The notes beneath the pieces are model-generated. The model was given only the letters and a program-made list of their open reading frames with translations. It was not told where the DNA came from and ran no database searches. 64,000 nt of DNA from Synanceia verrucosa (taxonomy: Eukaryota; Chordata; Actinopteri; Perciformes; Synanceiidae): assembly GCA_029721515.1 (NCBI GenBank), contig CM056567.1, forward strand, positions 4,663,507 through 4,727,506. Reading direction: 5' to 3'. Made by a program: the position numbers and the translations under genes. Numbering within the stretch: position 1 is the stretch's first letter; every line of letters begins with the position of its first letter. Positions 49,163 through 59,280 of this stretch are shown piece after piece.

Positions 49163-52100
49163 TCACATAAACACACTTGCCTTGCCAGGTGGCCGGCTTG
49201 CCCACAAGCCTCACCCTTGAGAGTTGAGCCCCTGGGAAGTCATGCAAGTGCAGGTGAGCTGTGTGCAGCTCATGCCAGAAAAAGATCCTTTTATTTTGTA
49301 TTTTGCATGAATTTTGCAGTTTGTGATGCATGTGGATAAAGGTAATTGTAGAAATTGTGATATTGCTATATGTAGTCATGTTTTTCCTCACTTGCCTCTT
49401 TTTGTTATTTGCAGCTGTTGTGGTTGTGCTTTGAAATTCCAGCAGAACTTCGAGGACTCATGCACATTTTGGGAATTCATTCTTCACTTCACTTTCTTGC
49501 AGTGGCCACTGCTTCTCTCATAAACTAACGTAACATAAAGACTGCAGCCAGCGGGAAACAGGGAGCCAGGCTCTGTCTAAACTAGGGCTGGGTACCGAAC
49601 TTCAATACTTTTGTAGCACTGACCGAAAAGCTCTGATGCTATCAGCTATCAAAAAATTAATCATTTTTGGTGCTAAATTCTGATACCTAAGTGTCTGTTA
49701 ACCATGCTCTCATTGGGGGCAGGGAGGAGAGACCCCCCTTCAGATTCATGGAGATACTGATCTGTCACTTTCCCAGCATAAAGCGACAAACAGCCGCTAA
49801 AACAGAGCATGTCATTGCAGCAGCATTGGGAGCCCGGCATTTGTGTTTTCGACACATGGTGCGTTCAGTTGTATGTGAATATCAGAATTTCTATAGCCTC
49901 GGCTCGCCCATACTTCCTGTGACGCTGCACACAATCTTGCGACCAAGTCAGTCTGGCCAAGTTGCTCTCTTCAATTTCAAATCTCCCCAGGAATGGGGGC
50001 CAGTGAAAATCTAGCATTTAAAAACTCCAGCTTTTGTTTCTTAGGAAGCTCAGTGCGGAGCTGTATCTTGGTCCTGGAGTTTCAACTTGCCTGGCAACAG
50101 TGAAGGAAACAATGAGACTGTTTTTTTTCTGTCTTTCAGGTAAGCAGGACTACAAAAAGACAAAGTCATCCTTAAAGATCACACGACTGAAAGCTGAAGC
50201 AAAGAAGAACTCCTCTGGATTCAGGGTGAGACCGGCCTTTACTTAGTTTTTCTTTTGGACTACATGTCATCTTTCCTGTCTGTCTTGGTTCATGTGTGTC
50301 TCTGCTTGTCTTTCTGTCTGTCAACCATCTTCTTTTTTGTGTCTGTCCGCCTGTTAAAGAGCGTCTGGATCGTTTTTTCATAGACCAGGCTCTCAGCTCT
50401 CTGACAACCTACGTTAGGTCTTTAGGGAATTTAAGATAAGATAAGATGATCCTTTATTCATGCACAAACAAGGACATTTACAGTGTTAGAGCAGCAAAGT
50501 GGCCTAAATAAATTAGAACTAGTGGCATAAGTAAACAAGTGTATGAAGTAGAAACAGTAATAATATATGATTACCTGGATGAGATGCCACCTGCAGTTTG
50601 GAAGGGAGGGGATGGGAAATACTCTGTCCTGTCTACAGAAGAAGAAAACACACAACATATTATGAATTCATGGAAGGACTGAAATTCAAGGATTTTATCT
50701 TTTCATGGTGAGAGGAGGAGAGACAGTGAAAGATAAGCTGGCATAACAAGCAGAGAAGAAAAAGAAAATGATTAAGAAGGTGATAAGACAGAGTTGGGTA
50801 AAGGGAGTTGAGGGTGTCACACTGCAGCTGTTGTGCAGGTAAAGATGGACGACCTCAGGTTTATCACTCTGTAAACGTCGTATATGCTTTTGCTCGTTCA
50901 GTTTCCTCACCAATAAACAGGTTAACTATTTCAAGGTCTGCACGCCAGTGGATTTACCGTCATTTTTAAATCCTCTTTGAAATCACAGGTATGAAGTCAA
51001 GACCTCTGTAATTTTATAGCTGTTACTAAATTAAAATGTGTTGTAAGAAAACATGTTTATTTTCCTGCGTGGTTTTGAGAAGTGCTCCTGTTAGTAGATC
51101 AAAAGCCTAAAGGCTTCACTTCCTCATTAAGCCGCAGTTGGCACGTAGTACACAGAGATGAACAAATCATGGTGAGGATTAAACACTGGGTGAAATGGTC
51201 AGGTTTTAAAATATGCATCTCTTAGACATGCAGGGCCTCATTAAGCATGTCTTTAATCCAATTAGATTAGTCCATATCTTGAAATATTGATATTGCTCAT
51301 GAATAATTCAGGTTTTTTCACGCCCAAGACGAGGGGAATTTTCAGGGGTCGGATTAAAAATACCTCTGGGACGAGGATATTAAACTGACTTAGACCCTTT
51401 GGCCCCGAGTTTGATTGAAATTCAGCCCAAATGTAATGGATATTTGGTCACGCTTGCTTTCCCATCGAGTCCTTTTAGCGTAATATAAAGTTGTGATTTT
51501 TACACAGCTCTGTGATGACAATAGAAAGACGTCTCTGTCTTTTGGTTGACTGCAGTGGTTTGGTTGTTTAGAGGCATGTTGCTGTATGCATTTAGTTCCT
51601 CATCCTCTTCTTTACCTCGTCCCTGGTTGAGATGCTGCTCTCAGATGCAGCTGGCATCTCAGAAGGACCTGCAGACATGTGGGCACAGAGAAGCTGGCAG
51701 CTGCCAGGCCAGGCTGTCCTGGGGCTGTCCTAGTAGCAGGGCAGTCTGGGTAAGTTGGCAGCAAAAAGGCTGGAGAGGCAGAGAGCGAGCGGGGAAGAGA
51801 AGAAGAGCGTCTGTTCCCACAGCAGCGATCAGTAGACTTGCTGCACAAAACGCTGACCTCAGAAGTGGTGCGAAGCAGCCACTTGTTGTGTCGTGTTAGA
51901 GCCACGGTGTGTTTACAGAGGTGTAGTATGTTGGATTGGCTTTCTTCCTGCTCCTTCAGTACTCCGGGTGGCGTCGGGTCACGACAGCAGAGATGAAGAA
52001 ACTGGCAGGATGTTGTCAGCAGTCTGTCCTCAGTTTGCAAGGTTGACGGAGAAAAAGTGCCTTCAAAGTATCTCCGGCACGCTAGCTAGCAGCACAGCAA

Positions 52101-53394
52101 ACAAGCCTGCTGCCTCGTCTAATTGGCACACGAGCCTTCTGTTCAGCCCTGCACTATTTTCTGTCTAATTTAGCTTCTGAGTCTGGAAAGCAGGGAGGAA
52201 TGCTAATGGAAAGGATACAGATACGTATCTATAGAGAATGTGATTTTTTTCTCTCTTTTGTTGTTGTGTACTTGTAGTGGTTTTTTTTTTGTGAATCCTC
52301 CCTTGGTTTTTGGTATCAATATATATGTTTTCATACAAATATAACATGATTGTGATGAGCAGACAGTAATTACTGAGCTCCATCTAGAATAGGGCTGCAT
52401 ACTGAACTTTGATACCTTTGTAGCACCGACTGAAAAGCTCCGATCATATCGGGTATCAAAAAATTAATAATTTTTCTGAGGCATATTCAATACCTAAGTG
52501 TCTGTGAACTAAGGGGACATGTCCCCTTCAGATTCATAGTGACAATGATCTGCCTAACCATATAAGGAGACAAACATCACCAGAAAAATCGTGTCATTAC
52601 AGCAGCATTGGGAGCTCAGCGTTTGTATTTAGGTTCATGGTGCGTTCAAGTTATACATGAATGTTGGATTTTCCAAACCCGGAATCAGAATTTAAATCAG
52701 AACCAACTGTGAATCTCACCAATACAATGCTATCTGCCACTAACGTAAACAGGAGCTACATGTTTTGTTGTCAGGCTGGAAGAGTTATGTTGATTTGAGC
52801 TCCAAGTTCTGACTTCCAGTGAACGCACCATGAGTGAAAAGTATCAGGAGGAGCTGTGAGGGATGCTGAAGCAGACAGGATCCGTTATCCGTGCTGGTCA
52901 TAAGGTTTATGAGGCTCATTCACACTTTCAAACTGGTTTGGATTGTAAATGGATAGCACATGGGAATTTGTAGGTTTTATGGCCTTTTATGCCATTTAAT
53001 TTACAGAAATGAAACGACTCAATGAGCTGTGATACTGGTGATAAGATTTTTTTGTTTTTTTTTGGGAGAGTCCCTAAAGCATGTGGAAAAGGGCAGAAAA
53101 GAAAAGCGTTTGAGCCACTTTATGTAACAGGCACATTTGTTTCACTTAAGAGGCCAAAAAACTGAAAGTAGGTTATGGCATGTAGCTATTTTAATCACAT
53201 TTTTTTCACGTGGTAGTCCTTTCATTGTAGGGTTGTGATAAGAGCTTATGATATTTTACATATTACAGATTAGCGCTAGAACAGTTACTCTGTTGTTTAG
53301 GCTATTATTTAATTAGCCTAATTAAATCAAATCAAAACAAGCTTTATTTATATGGCACTTTTTGTACATTTCGCAACACAAACACACACACATG

Positions 53395-53425
<31 letters not shown>

Positions 53426-56400
53426 AGGCATGACATGGCACTGAGACCTTAAGTAAGGAAAGTGACACCTTTGGGAAACACAGAATTAAAACTTGAATAA
53501 TAAATTAATTAATTAATATCTAAATATCTTAACAAATGAATATCTAAATAAATAAATAAATAAATATCTAAACAAATGAATATCTAAATAAATAAATATC
53601 TAAATAAAAAAAATAGATGGACTCATAAAAGATCATTTAAAAACCTGATCAAAAGGAAAAATATAGAATATAAGACATCAGTCAAATATCAAATTTATTA
53701 AATGGATGAGTGCGAAAATAGGAAGGATGCAACATGCAAGTATTATGATATCAAAGTTTTCAGTTGCCTTTTACATCCATTAAGCTGCCAAATAACACAA
53801 AAATCATCAGCAACTGTTTATTTAACCAGTCATGAAATGTAACTTATGGCTGGTTATTTGTCGCTGTGACTTGTACAGATGAGAAACTGCTTAGAAACTG
53901 CAGCGACAGTTGTTTGTTGCTCGTGTCTGCCACCCACATGCAGCACAAACACACTGAAGCTCTCGTTTAGCACGTAGCACCCCACACACACACACACACA
54001 CGCATACACACACATACACATACATACACACACACACACACACTAACCCAGGAGAATAAAAGGTGGACCAGATGAGGGGATGTCTGCTGAGCTGTGGCTT
54101 GTCGCCACGGTGACAGGGACCCAGCTCCCAGCATGTGGAGTGCGACCCAGCTGCCGCCGGTGCTGAGAGAGCGGCATGATGAAGATGATGCTTGGGCCCC
54201 ATCCAGGGGCCTCCATCAGAATGTGGGCAGACAGGCTGTGTGTGTTTGTGTGGATGTGTGTGTGAGTGGGCGCACATAAATGTGTTAGACAAGGCAAGAG
54301 TCAACACAGTGGGCCGCTCTCCTCCAAAACAATGATCTCAATCATGTGCAGGTGCTTCCTGCTACTCAAGTGTTTTCACCAAAACCCCTCCAGCTTGTTT
54401 TCATAGACGAGCTGCTGTAACCAGCTGTTCTCCTTCCCTCCGAAACCCGAAGCAGAGAGAGGAGGAGAGAGAAAAAAAAACCTGGATTACAATTTTGTGC
54501 ATCCTTTTGTTTCAGCCACAATCCAGTGAAACGCTTACCTGCGTCAGAAGCGCACAACATTTTCTTTGCGATATTGTGCGCAGAATTACAAGCGCCTCTC
54601 TTTGTCGTGTTTTTCAAAGCCGTGAGAGAACACAAGAAAAAGCAGAAAACAATCAAGCCCCTGTGATTTGATAACCGTTCTCTTTTCTCAGAGGCCCCGG
54701 CCAAATAGAAAAGTAAATCAAGCAGTGGGAGCCTGGCGGTTAATATATGAAACTAAAGTGCATGAAATTTAAAAGTTTTCCAATTAAGCAGGACTTAAAG
54801 CTGTTTGGAGGCTGCCGGGATGTAGATAAATGTGGGCTGAGGCTAATGAAGACCAATGCTGCTGATGACTAGGCACTACAACATGTACACAGATAGCTGT
54901 GGATGCCGTGACGCCTTTTAATTGTCAGCCCCTCCGCTGGATAGGAATTATTATTAGCCCCCCACCTCCCCTCATTTGTGCCGAGCCTTATCTCTCACTT
55001 GTTTTCTCTCTCTTGTTTGTCTTTCCAGTTTGGCCGCTGGGTTGAATTTGTACTCTCTGTGTGTGCGTGCTGTGTGTGACAATTACTTAACTGAGGTTTT
55101 CTCATTTTTTCTAACATATACAGTATATATATTGTTTGCTTTTGTGTGTTATTATGTACAGTAGGGCTGGGACGATGACATTATCACCACAATACCACGG
55201 TCATGTGATGCCTACCACGGTGTTGAGCTCATTACCGTCATCACCGCAATATGACTCATTGAGTGCCAGTGTTTTTTTTTGCCCATTTTGAGTCATTTTC
55301 ATGACCCACAGAATATTTTGTACTATGTCTCTGAAAACACTGAATAACTCAAATGAAAGAAGAGACTCTCTATTTCATCATGAAAAAAACTGTTTGTTTT
55401 TATCTTGTTCCATTCTTGTTTTATCAGAGGTAGAGTAGAGGACACTTTAACCAAAAACACCACTTTTTTGTCCAGAATTCATCTGTATGGCTCTCTAATC
55501 TCAATCGTCTCCACTTCCTGTTTTGATCTCTGTGGCATATAGCGTCTCTTTATGCTCTGACTACATCTCCCAGAAGCCCCAGATTTACTCATAGGGTGCG
55601 GGAGATTGGCTACCTGCTGCTGAAAAACCACTTTGGTCAAATAATAAAAAAATATATCTATAGAAACAAATCTTTTCACACTGCAGCTCGGCAGCGGGCC
55701 AGTCCATTAACCCTAAGGGGGGGGGGGTTGTTTTGCTTTAATAATATTTATAATTAACAATATTATTAATTATTTTGAGGTTTCAGTATTTCTCATGATT
55801 AAATGATTGAATACATACAAAGCCGAATGCTGTGTCGCCAATTTGGGCTCATTTTATGCCAGAGGACAAGGAGCGGGGTTGTGGCAATTGTGGTGTTAGT
55901 GGGGTTAGTGGGGTAGTGGGTATTATGTTGTTGTTTTTTTTGTTTTTTTTTTAATATATACATGTATACAACTGTCTTGTTTGCTGCTTTTTTATTTGTC
56001 ATTTCCCTTCACTGCCACCTTGTGTCACATCAGCCTCTCACTGATGAATATGTTGCATAAAAGGACTTTACAGGCTGATCTGGTGTCATGGATCGGGTAG
56101 ATTTTTAATAGGTAATGTCTTAAGTATTAAAGAGATCTGTAAATATTGGAATCCAGTGTTATAGTCTTGTTGTGGCCCAGTTTACATGTAAAAACTAATT
56201 CAAATATTTCTTTGTGAATAACCCCTCAATCAGACTGTTCTCTGCACCCTTTAAAGGCTCTCCAGGCCCTCCAGTGTTGATTAGAAAGTTTGCTACTAAT
56301 GAGTTTCTTGATAAAGAATAACTGGCATTGTTCAATACTCTGAGTGGCCCTAATGAAACTCCAGCTGATGAAGATTGTTATCGTGCGAGCGCCACATAAT

Positions 56401-58105
56401 GAACGAGCGCTCCAAATTCCCATTTTCAAGTTGAATGCCACTCCTCTGGAAAGCCTCAATTTGTTTGACAATTAACCAACAGAAAAAAAAGAAAAAAATA
56501 GGTCATTTTGTTGAGGAAAGTTTGACTTCTCAGTGAAACTGGCAGAAGAACAGTGGAGACTGTCGGTGCTTTGTTTCTGAAATGTGAACATCACATGAAC
56601 AAGTCAATGATTGACGGTTCAGTAGGGCTGGGTATCACCAACTACCTCACCATACGATACTATCACAGTATATTGGCCACAATAACGCTCATATCACACA
56701 TATTTTTATTTTTTTTATTTTTTTTAAGAAAAAGAAAGCTAAAGCTAACATAAGCCCTGGTACTGTACCTTTCTAATACACAATAACATCATGTTGTTTT
56801 TGATGTAAACATATTCAACATAACATTTATGCTGTTATAAATAACACAACATTTACTCTCCATGTTGCTTTCATTTCATCCGCTGAGTGTTTGTGTCATT
56901 ATGGCACCTACTAAGGCGACCTGGTTTCCTTTTTAAAAGTCTGAAATCATTTTCACACAAATGCAGGTAAATTTAAAATTGTCTGTTTGTCTGTTTTGGC
57001 CTCCATCATTGGCAGGAAGCTCTTGTTTTCCACCGCTGTAAACAAAGCTTTCAATAAATGCTCTTCAGTGTGGACGGCTTGTTGTTGTTGTTGTTGTTGT
57101 TGTGTGGACAGAAAATACAGACAAATTATGAGCTTGTTAAACAAAACAAACACAGCATTCACTTCTCTGCACACTTATTATTTCCACATATATTGTACAA
57201 TATGTAAATTCCATTCTCTGTGAGGTGATCCTGTAAAATATTAGGATTTGATAAGATGCAGCAGTTGAAAAATCTACCCAGGGAAACATCCCTGCACAGT
57301 GTGAGAAGAACAGTTTACACCTTCATACTAAAACAGATTTTTACATTAACGGCTGGAATAAAAGTGAAGTGATTGACAGGCCCATAATTAAATGTCTCTT
57401 TAAACAGATAAAGTTTGTTTCTGAGAGCCGTCACCACCCTGAACTCTCACATGTAACCCCAGCCATCTATATAACATTCAGTGTGCAATACATCTGTTTA
57501 TGTGCAATATATCTGTCACTGCTCAGTTCATTTTTTTATACTGTACATAGTCTAGCATCCAGTACAAAATGCTTTTTTCCTGTTTACATTCCCAGTATTT
57601 ATCCCTGTTGTAAACCCATACTCCTATTCATATTTGCATATAAGACAGATTTTTATGCCTATTTTCATGCTTATTTTTGCATTTACATTCTAAGCTGTAT
57701 ATACTTATTTTCATATTATTTTTTATACTTTGTGCACTGAAAAAGGAGGAGCTCTACAATTTCATTGTACAACTGTATAATGATAATAAATGGCATTCTC
57801 TTCTATTCTAAAAGCACACCCACAAATTACAAAATAACATTTTGTTGTACCTTTTCAAAGCAAGATAAAAAAATGATGTGTTTTACACATAAAGTCAGAG
57901 TGGTAGAATTTAGATGAGTGAATTCAAACATCAGGCAGATGGATGGAGAATAGTTAGACAGAACTGGTTCCTAAAATAATCTCTCTTTCTTTTCCAGGAT
58001 GCTTTCCTGATCATCGCTGCGATCCTGTTCTTTGTCCTCTGCGTCTACGCCTTCTTCTACCTCAACCTGAGTACCGAGGTCGACCTGGACCTGGATGTGG
58101 ATTAA
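41940..58105 (+). CDS. triqk: TRIQK, triple QxxK/R motif-containing protein (spliced CDS, 84 aa)
   Basis: The coding sequence joins 41940-42000, 50140-50225 and 57998-58105 and gives 84 residues; mammalian TRIQK is about 86. Known of the family: a small single-pass membrane protein linked to the endoplasmic reticulum and to cell growth control in Xenopus, with unknown biochemistry. Seen here: an N-terminus beginning MGKKDASATRLPVD, then three consecutive motifs QYRK (15-18), QIGK (19-22) and QDYK (23-26). A Lys/Arg-rich stretch with KAEAKK follows (about 26-49). A hydrophobic segment of about 21 residues (51-71) ends in YAFFYL, and the tail is acidic (EVDLDLDVD). Basic before and acidic after the helix fits a tail-anchor-like topology with a cytosolic N-terminus (inference). 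The start is the first ATG of its exon, with A at -3 and G at +4. No frameshift or stop is present, so the gene appears intact. Confidence 0.93.
42440..42810. mobile_element. degraded dispersed repeat, probably a DNA transposon relic
   Basis: It shows repeated words of the type TTTTTAAGACCCTTTCAAGACC, and ends near GACTTTTTAAGTAACCATGG then GAACCCTGG. This wording is common to a fish non-autonomous repeat that I cannot name. Boundaries are approximate. Confidence 0.4.
43573..43935 (-). mobile_element. SINE-like repeat, copy 1 (with B-box-like head)
   Basis: In minus orientation it runs from a head containing GGGTTCGAATCCC (43866-43878 on the plus strand as GGGATTCGAACCC), which resembles a tRNA B box. 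It continues through GCATGTTCTCCCCGTGTCTG and CCAAAAACATGCATGGGGAT, to a tail with TAAAATGGATGGATG. This is a very common fish dispersed repeat. The orientation follows the tRNA-like head and the GGATG tail. Confidence 0.75.
44801..44926 (+). pseudogene. broken THAP zinc-finger fragment
   Basis: Read in one frame from ATG at 44801 it gives MVDSCCALGCQNS, a stop (TGA 44840-44842), then GRETGRAFYRFPKDPERRET and RKTAIKRV. This matches the first half of a THAP domain: the CxxxC zinc ligands, the FYRFPKDPERR stretch and the AIKR helix. The usual Trp before AIKR is replaced, and the later Cys and His ligands are missing because a SINE-like repeat begins at about 44937. THAP domains are DNA-binding and occur in P-element- and Kolobok-type transposases and in host genes. 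A relic of a DNA transposon is more likely than a host gene here, but neither is proved. Confidence 0.7.
44937..45198 (+). mobile_element. SINE-like repeat, copy 2 (head missing)
   Basis: It matches the reverse complement of the copy at 43573 from CATGTTCTCCCCGTGTCTG to the tail TAGAAAATGGATGGATG. The B-box head is absent. It starts right after the THAP fragment, facing away from copy 1. Confidence 0.78.
46672..47180. mobile_element. dispersed repeat (GGAGTGTCCCGAT type)
   Basis: It begins ACTAGGAGTGTCCCGATTA and contains GATACAATATCAGC. Further on it has ATCGGAGTGCTGATATCG and GCAGGTCGATATAATCC, with AT-rich DNA between. These words are typical of an abundant fish DNA transposon relic. Not coding. 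Confidence 0.45.
47880..47990 (+). mobile_element. non-LTR tail in triqk intron 2
   Basis: The words ACTGTAAATTTCCTGTTTG, GGATGAATAAACG and GTTATCTTATCTC form a tail with a short TATCT repeat. Confidence 0.45.
48994..49025 (+). repeat. (CA)n microsatellite
   Basis: CA run of about 13 units ending CGCACAC. Confidence 0.95.
49129..49158 (+). repeat. (CA)n microsatellite
   Basis: CA run of about 14 units, about 100 bases from the previous tract. Confidence 0.95.
49583..49905 (+). mobile_element. dispersed repeat (TAGGGCTGGGTACCGAA type), copy 1
   Basis: It shares with 52390-52668 the words GAAAAGCTC, TATCAAAAAATTAAT, ACCTAAGTGTCTGT, CAGATTCAT and CAGCAGCATTGGGAGC, then ATGGTGCGTTCA. The copies are in the same orientation. 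It lies between coding exons 2 and 3 of triqk. Confidence 0.65.
50140..50225 (+). CDS. triqk: triqk exon 3, second coding exon
   Basis: The acceptor is a T-rich tract ending in TTTCAG at 50139. The donor is AGG|GTGAG, with GT at 50226. The exon is 86 bases: two bases finish Gly21, then 28 codons give residues 22-49 starting KQDYKKTK and ending SSGFR. It ends in phase 0. This piece completes QxxK motif 2, carries motif 3, and encodes the basic stretch with KAEAKK that is typical of the family. Confidence 0.92.
50430..50660 (-). mobile_element. antisense non-LTR tail in triqk intron 3
   Basis: It begins AAGATAAGATAAGATGATCC then TTTATT, the reverse of a (TATCT)n-tailed element. AATAAATTAGAAC and CATAAGTAAACAAGTG follow. 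The inner boundary is approximate. Confidence 0.45.
52390..52668 (+). mobile_element. dispersed repeat (TAGGGCTG type), copy 2
   Basis: This second copy of the repeat at 49583 is more diverged. It starts AATAGGGCTGCATACTGAAC and runs to ATGGTGCGTTCAAGTT. A 14-base GGGGACATGTCCCC palindrome at about 52513 is specific to this copy. Confidence 0.65.
53325..53390 (-). mobile_element. CTTTATTTATATGGCAC repeat fragment
   Basis: AATCAAATCAAAACAAGC then TTTATTTATATGGCACTTT is a stock fish repeat word (TTTATATAGCRC type). It runs into a CA tract. Confidence 0.45.
53382..53423 (+). repeat. (CA)n microsatellite
   Basis: CA run with an ATGC interruption. Confidence 0.95.
53505..53612 (+). repeat. tandem repeat of AAATATCTAAA units
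   Basis: Imperfect units of AATATCTAAATAAATAAATA and AACAAATGAATATCTAAA are repeated four to five times. It is a low-complexity minisatellite. Confidence 0.8.
53982..54043 (+). repeat. imperfect (CA)n microsatellite
   Basis: CA run broken by CGCATA and CATACATA variants. Confidence 0.93.
55155..55251 (+). mobile_element. TAGGGCTGGGACGAT-type repeat, part left of an inserted MITE
   Basis: It starts CAGTAGGGCTGGGACGATG and includes paired ATACCACGGTCATGTG and TACCACGGTGTTG words. It is interrupted by the MITE at 55252. A right-hand continuation after 55650 is possible but too diverged to bound. Confidence 0.45.
55252..55650 (-). mobile_element. piggyBac-like MITE inside triqk intron 3
   Basis: The left end is GACTCATTGAGTGCCAGTG with TTAA lost. 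The body is standard through CTCCCAGAAGCCCCAG and GCTGCTGAAAAACCACTTTG. The right terminus decays into CAAATAATAAAAAA, so no right inverted repeat remains. It sits within a TAGGGCTGGG-type repeat. Confidence 0.82.
56220..56480. promoter_or_regulatory. candidate regulatory block in triqk intron 3
   Basis: About 260 bases of repeat-free, high-complexity DNA amid repeat-rich intron. It has TGTTGATTAGAAAG, CTACTAATGAGTTTC, GCGAGCGCCACATAATG and TTGTTTGACAATTAACC. It looks like a conserved intronic element, but conservation was not tested. Confidence 0.3.
56622..56760 (+). mobile_element. TAGGGCTGGGTATCAC-type repeat fragment
   Basis: It begins AGTAGGGCTGGGTATCACC, with ACGATACTATCACAGTATAT and a T/A-rich tail. 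It is short and truncated. Confidence 0.4.
57079..57103 (+). repeat. (TTG)n microsatellite
   Basis: About eight TTG units. On the minus strand it reads as CAA, giving a poly-Gln chance ORF. Confidence 0.93.
57470..57815 (+). mobile_element. non-LTR retrotransposon 3' end
   Basis: It ends TTTCATTGTACAACTGTATA, then ATGATAATAAATGGC, followed by TTCTCTTCTATTCTA. A short tail repeat after an AATAAA-like motif and the TTTCATTGTACAA wording are typical of fish L2/CR1-like 3' ends. No reverse transcriptase coding remains. The left limit is uncertain. Confidence 0.5.
57998..58105 (+). CDS. triqk: triqk exon 4, last coding exon with membrane segment
   Basis: The acceptor is CTCTCTTTCTTTTCCAG, ending at 57997. 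The exon encodes residues 50-84: a helix-forming hydrophobic run starting AFLIIAAILFF, then YAFFYLNLSTEV and an acidic tail ending at TAA (58103-58105). The YAFFYL motif followed by Asp-rich residues is the most recognisable TRIQK signature. Third codon positions are strongly C/G (ATC, CTG, GTC, TAC) against an AT-rich background, which supports real coding selection. Confidence 0.93.
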   Translation, partial: DAFLIIAAILFFVLCVYAFFYLNLSTEVDLDLDVD

Positions 58106-59280
58106 TCAGAGATGTGGACGACGTCACGGTCGAGGACGGAGCAGTCTGTCAGTCTTATTACTCACTTTTGGGTGACTCTTCAGGAAAAATGAGACAATGC
58201 ATCCCATAACTTCTGGTTCAAACCATTTTTGAAATTTGCATTGTTTTTTATCTTTCCCTTTATTTTCTGCATGGGAGCACACAAGCTGTAATAATTCTTA
58301 TTATACTGACACTTATTGTGGTTCGTCTTGCTTGTTTCTTCTATTCTTTCCCTTAGTTTTGATTTTCTTTCTCTGAAAAATTCAGTGACCTTTTGCTGCG
58401 TAGTGCTTGTATAACATTTTGCTGCATAACAGCAAAGAAAAGAGACACTTTTTTTTTTTTTTTTTTTTAAACACAAGTCTTCCAAACTGCAGTCGAGGCC
58501 GAGCCTCTGTTAATCATGTTCAGCGGAGTCACGTTCCCACTGTTTTCTCCTCTAATAGAAAAATGTAAATCTCCTGCCGAAGCTCCCGTCACATGGAGAC
58601 AAACACTCGCCTCACATTCCAGCGCACAAACCTCTCCTCTCGGATATCTGGAGATCACAAAGTGTGAGATTAGAATCCACAGAGCCCTCTCCCTGATTGA
58701 ATGTGTGTGCAGAATACAGAACAACACATCCTACCTGCCTCACATAGACGCAGGATTAGCATTACAAATAAGATCCTGTTCTTTCATCTGAATGGAAATT
58801 ATGGCGACTGAACAGAGGGGAGCCTTTATGTTTCTCATAAGGAACACCTTGATAATGTTCCTTCTTGGCAGATGTATTTATTGCCGCCCTCCTTGAGGAT
58901 GTGATGTGCCTCTTTATTTGTGCCCTTTGTGCTGCAAGGAGCAAGGACTGACCTTCCATTAACCATTTGACTCAAAGTGCTTCCACTAAGATTCTTTGTT
59001 AGCAAAGAGTCAAGGGCTTTTATTTATTCCATTTGCTTTTTTTCACATTATCACTTTCTGTTCCATGTTTCTGTCAGCATATCAGCCCTAACCATCAATA
59101 GCAATGCCGCTCTCGAAAAGATGGTTTTGGATATCGTTAGCCTTGCAGCATAACGGCTAAGTCATATTTTGACAGAACTGTGATATCTACCTAACTCTAT
59201 CTATAACTTTTATTTGTTGTGCATGCTGTAATAGTTCCCAACTAGTACAGCATAAATAAAAAGTGTGTTTTTTTGTGTTT
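58106..59280 (+). other. triqk: triqk 3' UTR (proposed)
   Basis: The stretch after the stop codon is AT-rich, with a T run at 58449-58469 and no other gene. It probably runs to the poly(A) signal at 59255. Parts at about 58500-58760 are less AT-rich and could be a conserved UTR block. A longer UTR ending near an ATTAAA at 59830 is possible. Confidence 0.5.
59255..59260 (+). terminator. candidate triqk poly(A) signal AATAAA
   Basis: AATAAA is followed within about 10 bases by a GT/T-rich stretch (GTGTGTTTTTTTGTG), the usual downstream element for cleavage. It is the first well-formed signal after the stop codon, about 1.15 kb downstream. ATTAAA at 59830-59835 is an alternative distal site. 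Confidence 0.5.

Larger units (their letters stand above)
42001..50139 (+). other. triqk intron 2
   Basis: This 8.1 kb phase-1 intron is rich in repeats: a degraded DNA transposon (about 42440-42810), an inverted SINE-like pair around a THAP fragment (43573-45198), a dispersed repeat (46672-47180), a non-LTR tail (about 47880-47990), two CA tracts and a TAGGGCTGGG-type repeat (49583). No further coding exon is evident. Confidence 0.75.
50226..57997 (+). other. triqk intron 3
   Basis: This 7.8 kb phase-0 intron contains an antisense non-LTR tail (50430-50660), dispersed repeats (52390, 53325, 55155, 56622), CA tracts, a piggyBac-like MITE (55252-55650) and a non-LTR 3' end (about 57470-57815). 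The block at 56220-56480 is unique and may be regulatory. Confidence 0.75.
39740..59280 (+). other. triqk: triqk gene, whole transcription unit (proposed)
   Basis: This is the proposed span of the only recognised gene, from a non-coding first exon to a candidate poly(A) site. It has four exons: a leader exon ending at 39920, then coding exons 41926-42000, 50140-50225 and 57998 onward. The introns are about 2.0, 8.1 and 7.8 kb, all GT-AG, with clear pyrimidine tracts before the three acceptors. A tiny protein spread over a long gene is the usual vertebrate TRIQK layout. In mammals TRIQK lies beside the RUNX1T1 gene desert, which would fit the empty upstream 39 kb, but no runx1t1 exon was seen here. 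The transcription start and poly(A) site are inferred. The coding exons are the secure part. Confidence 0.8.

Noticed and set aside
51546..52040. Overlapping ORFs of 117 and 142 codons on opposite strands in triqk intron 3
   Set aside because: Neither has a recognisable motif. The GC-rich stretch explains open frames on both strands.
58449..58469. T run considered as the poly(A) of an antisense processed pseudogene
   Set aside because: No cDNA-like sequence or target duplication adjoins it; it fits a 3' UTR poly-T tract.
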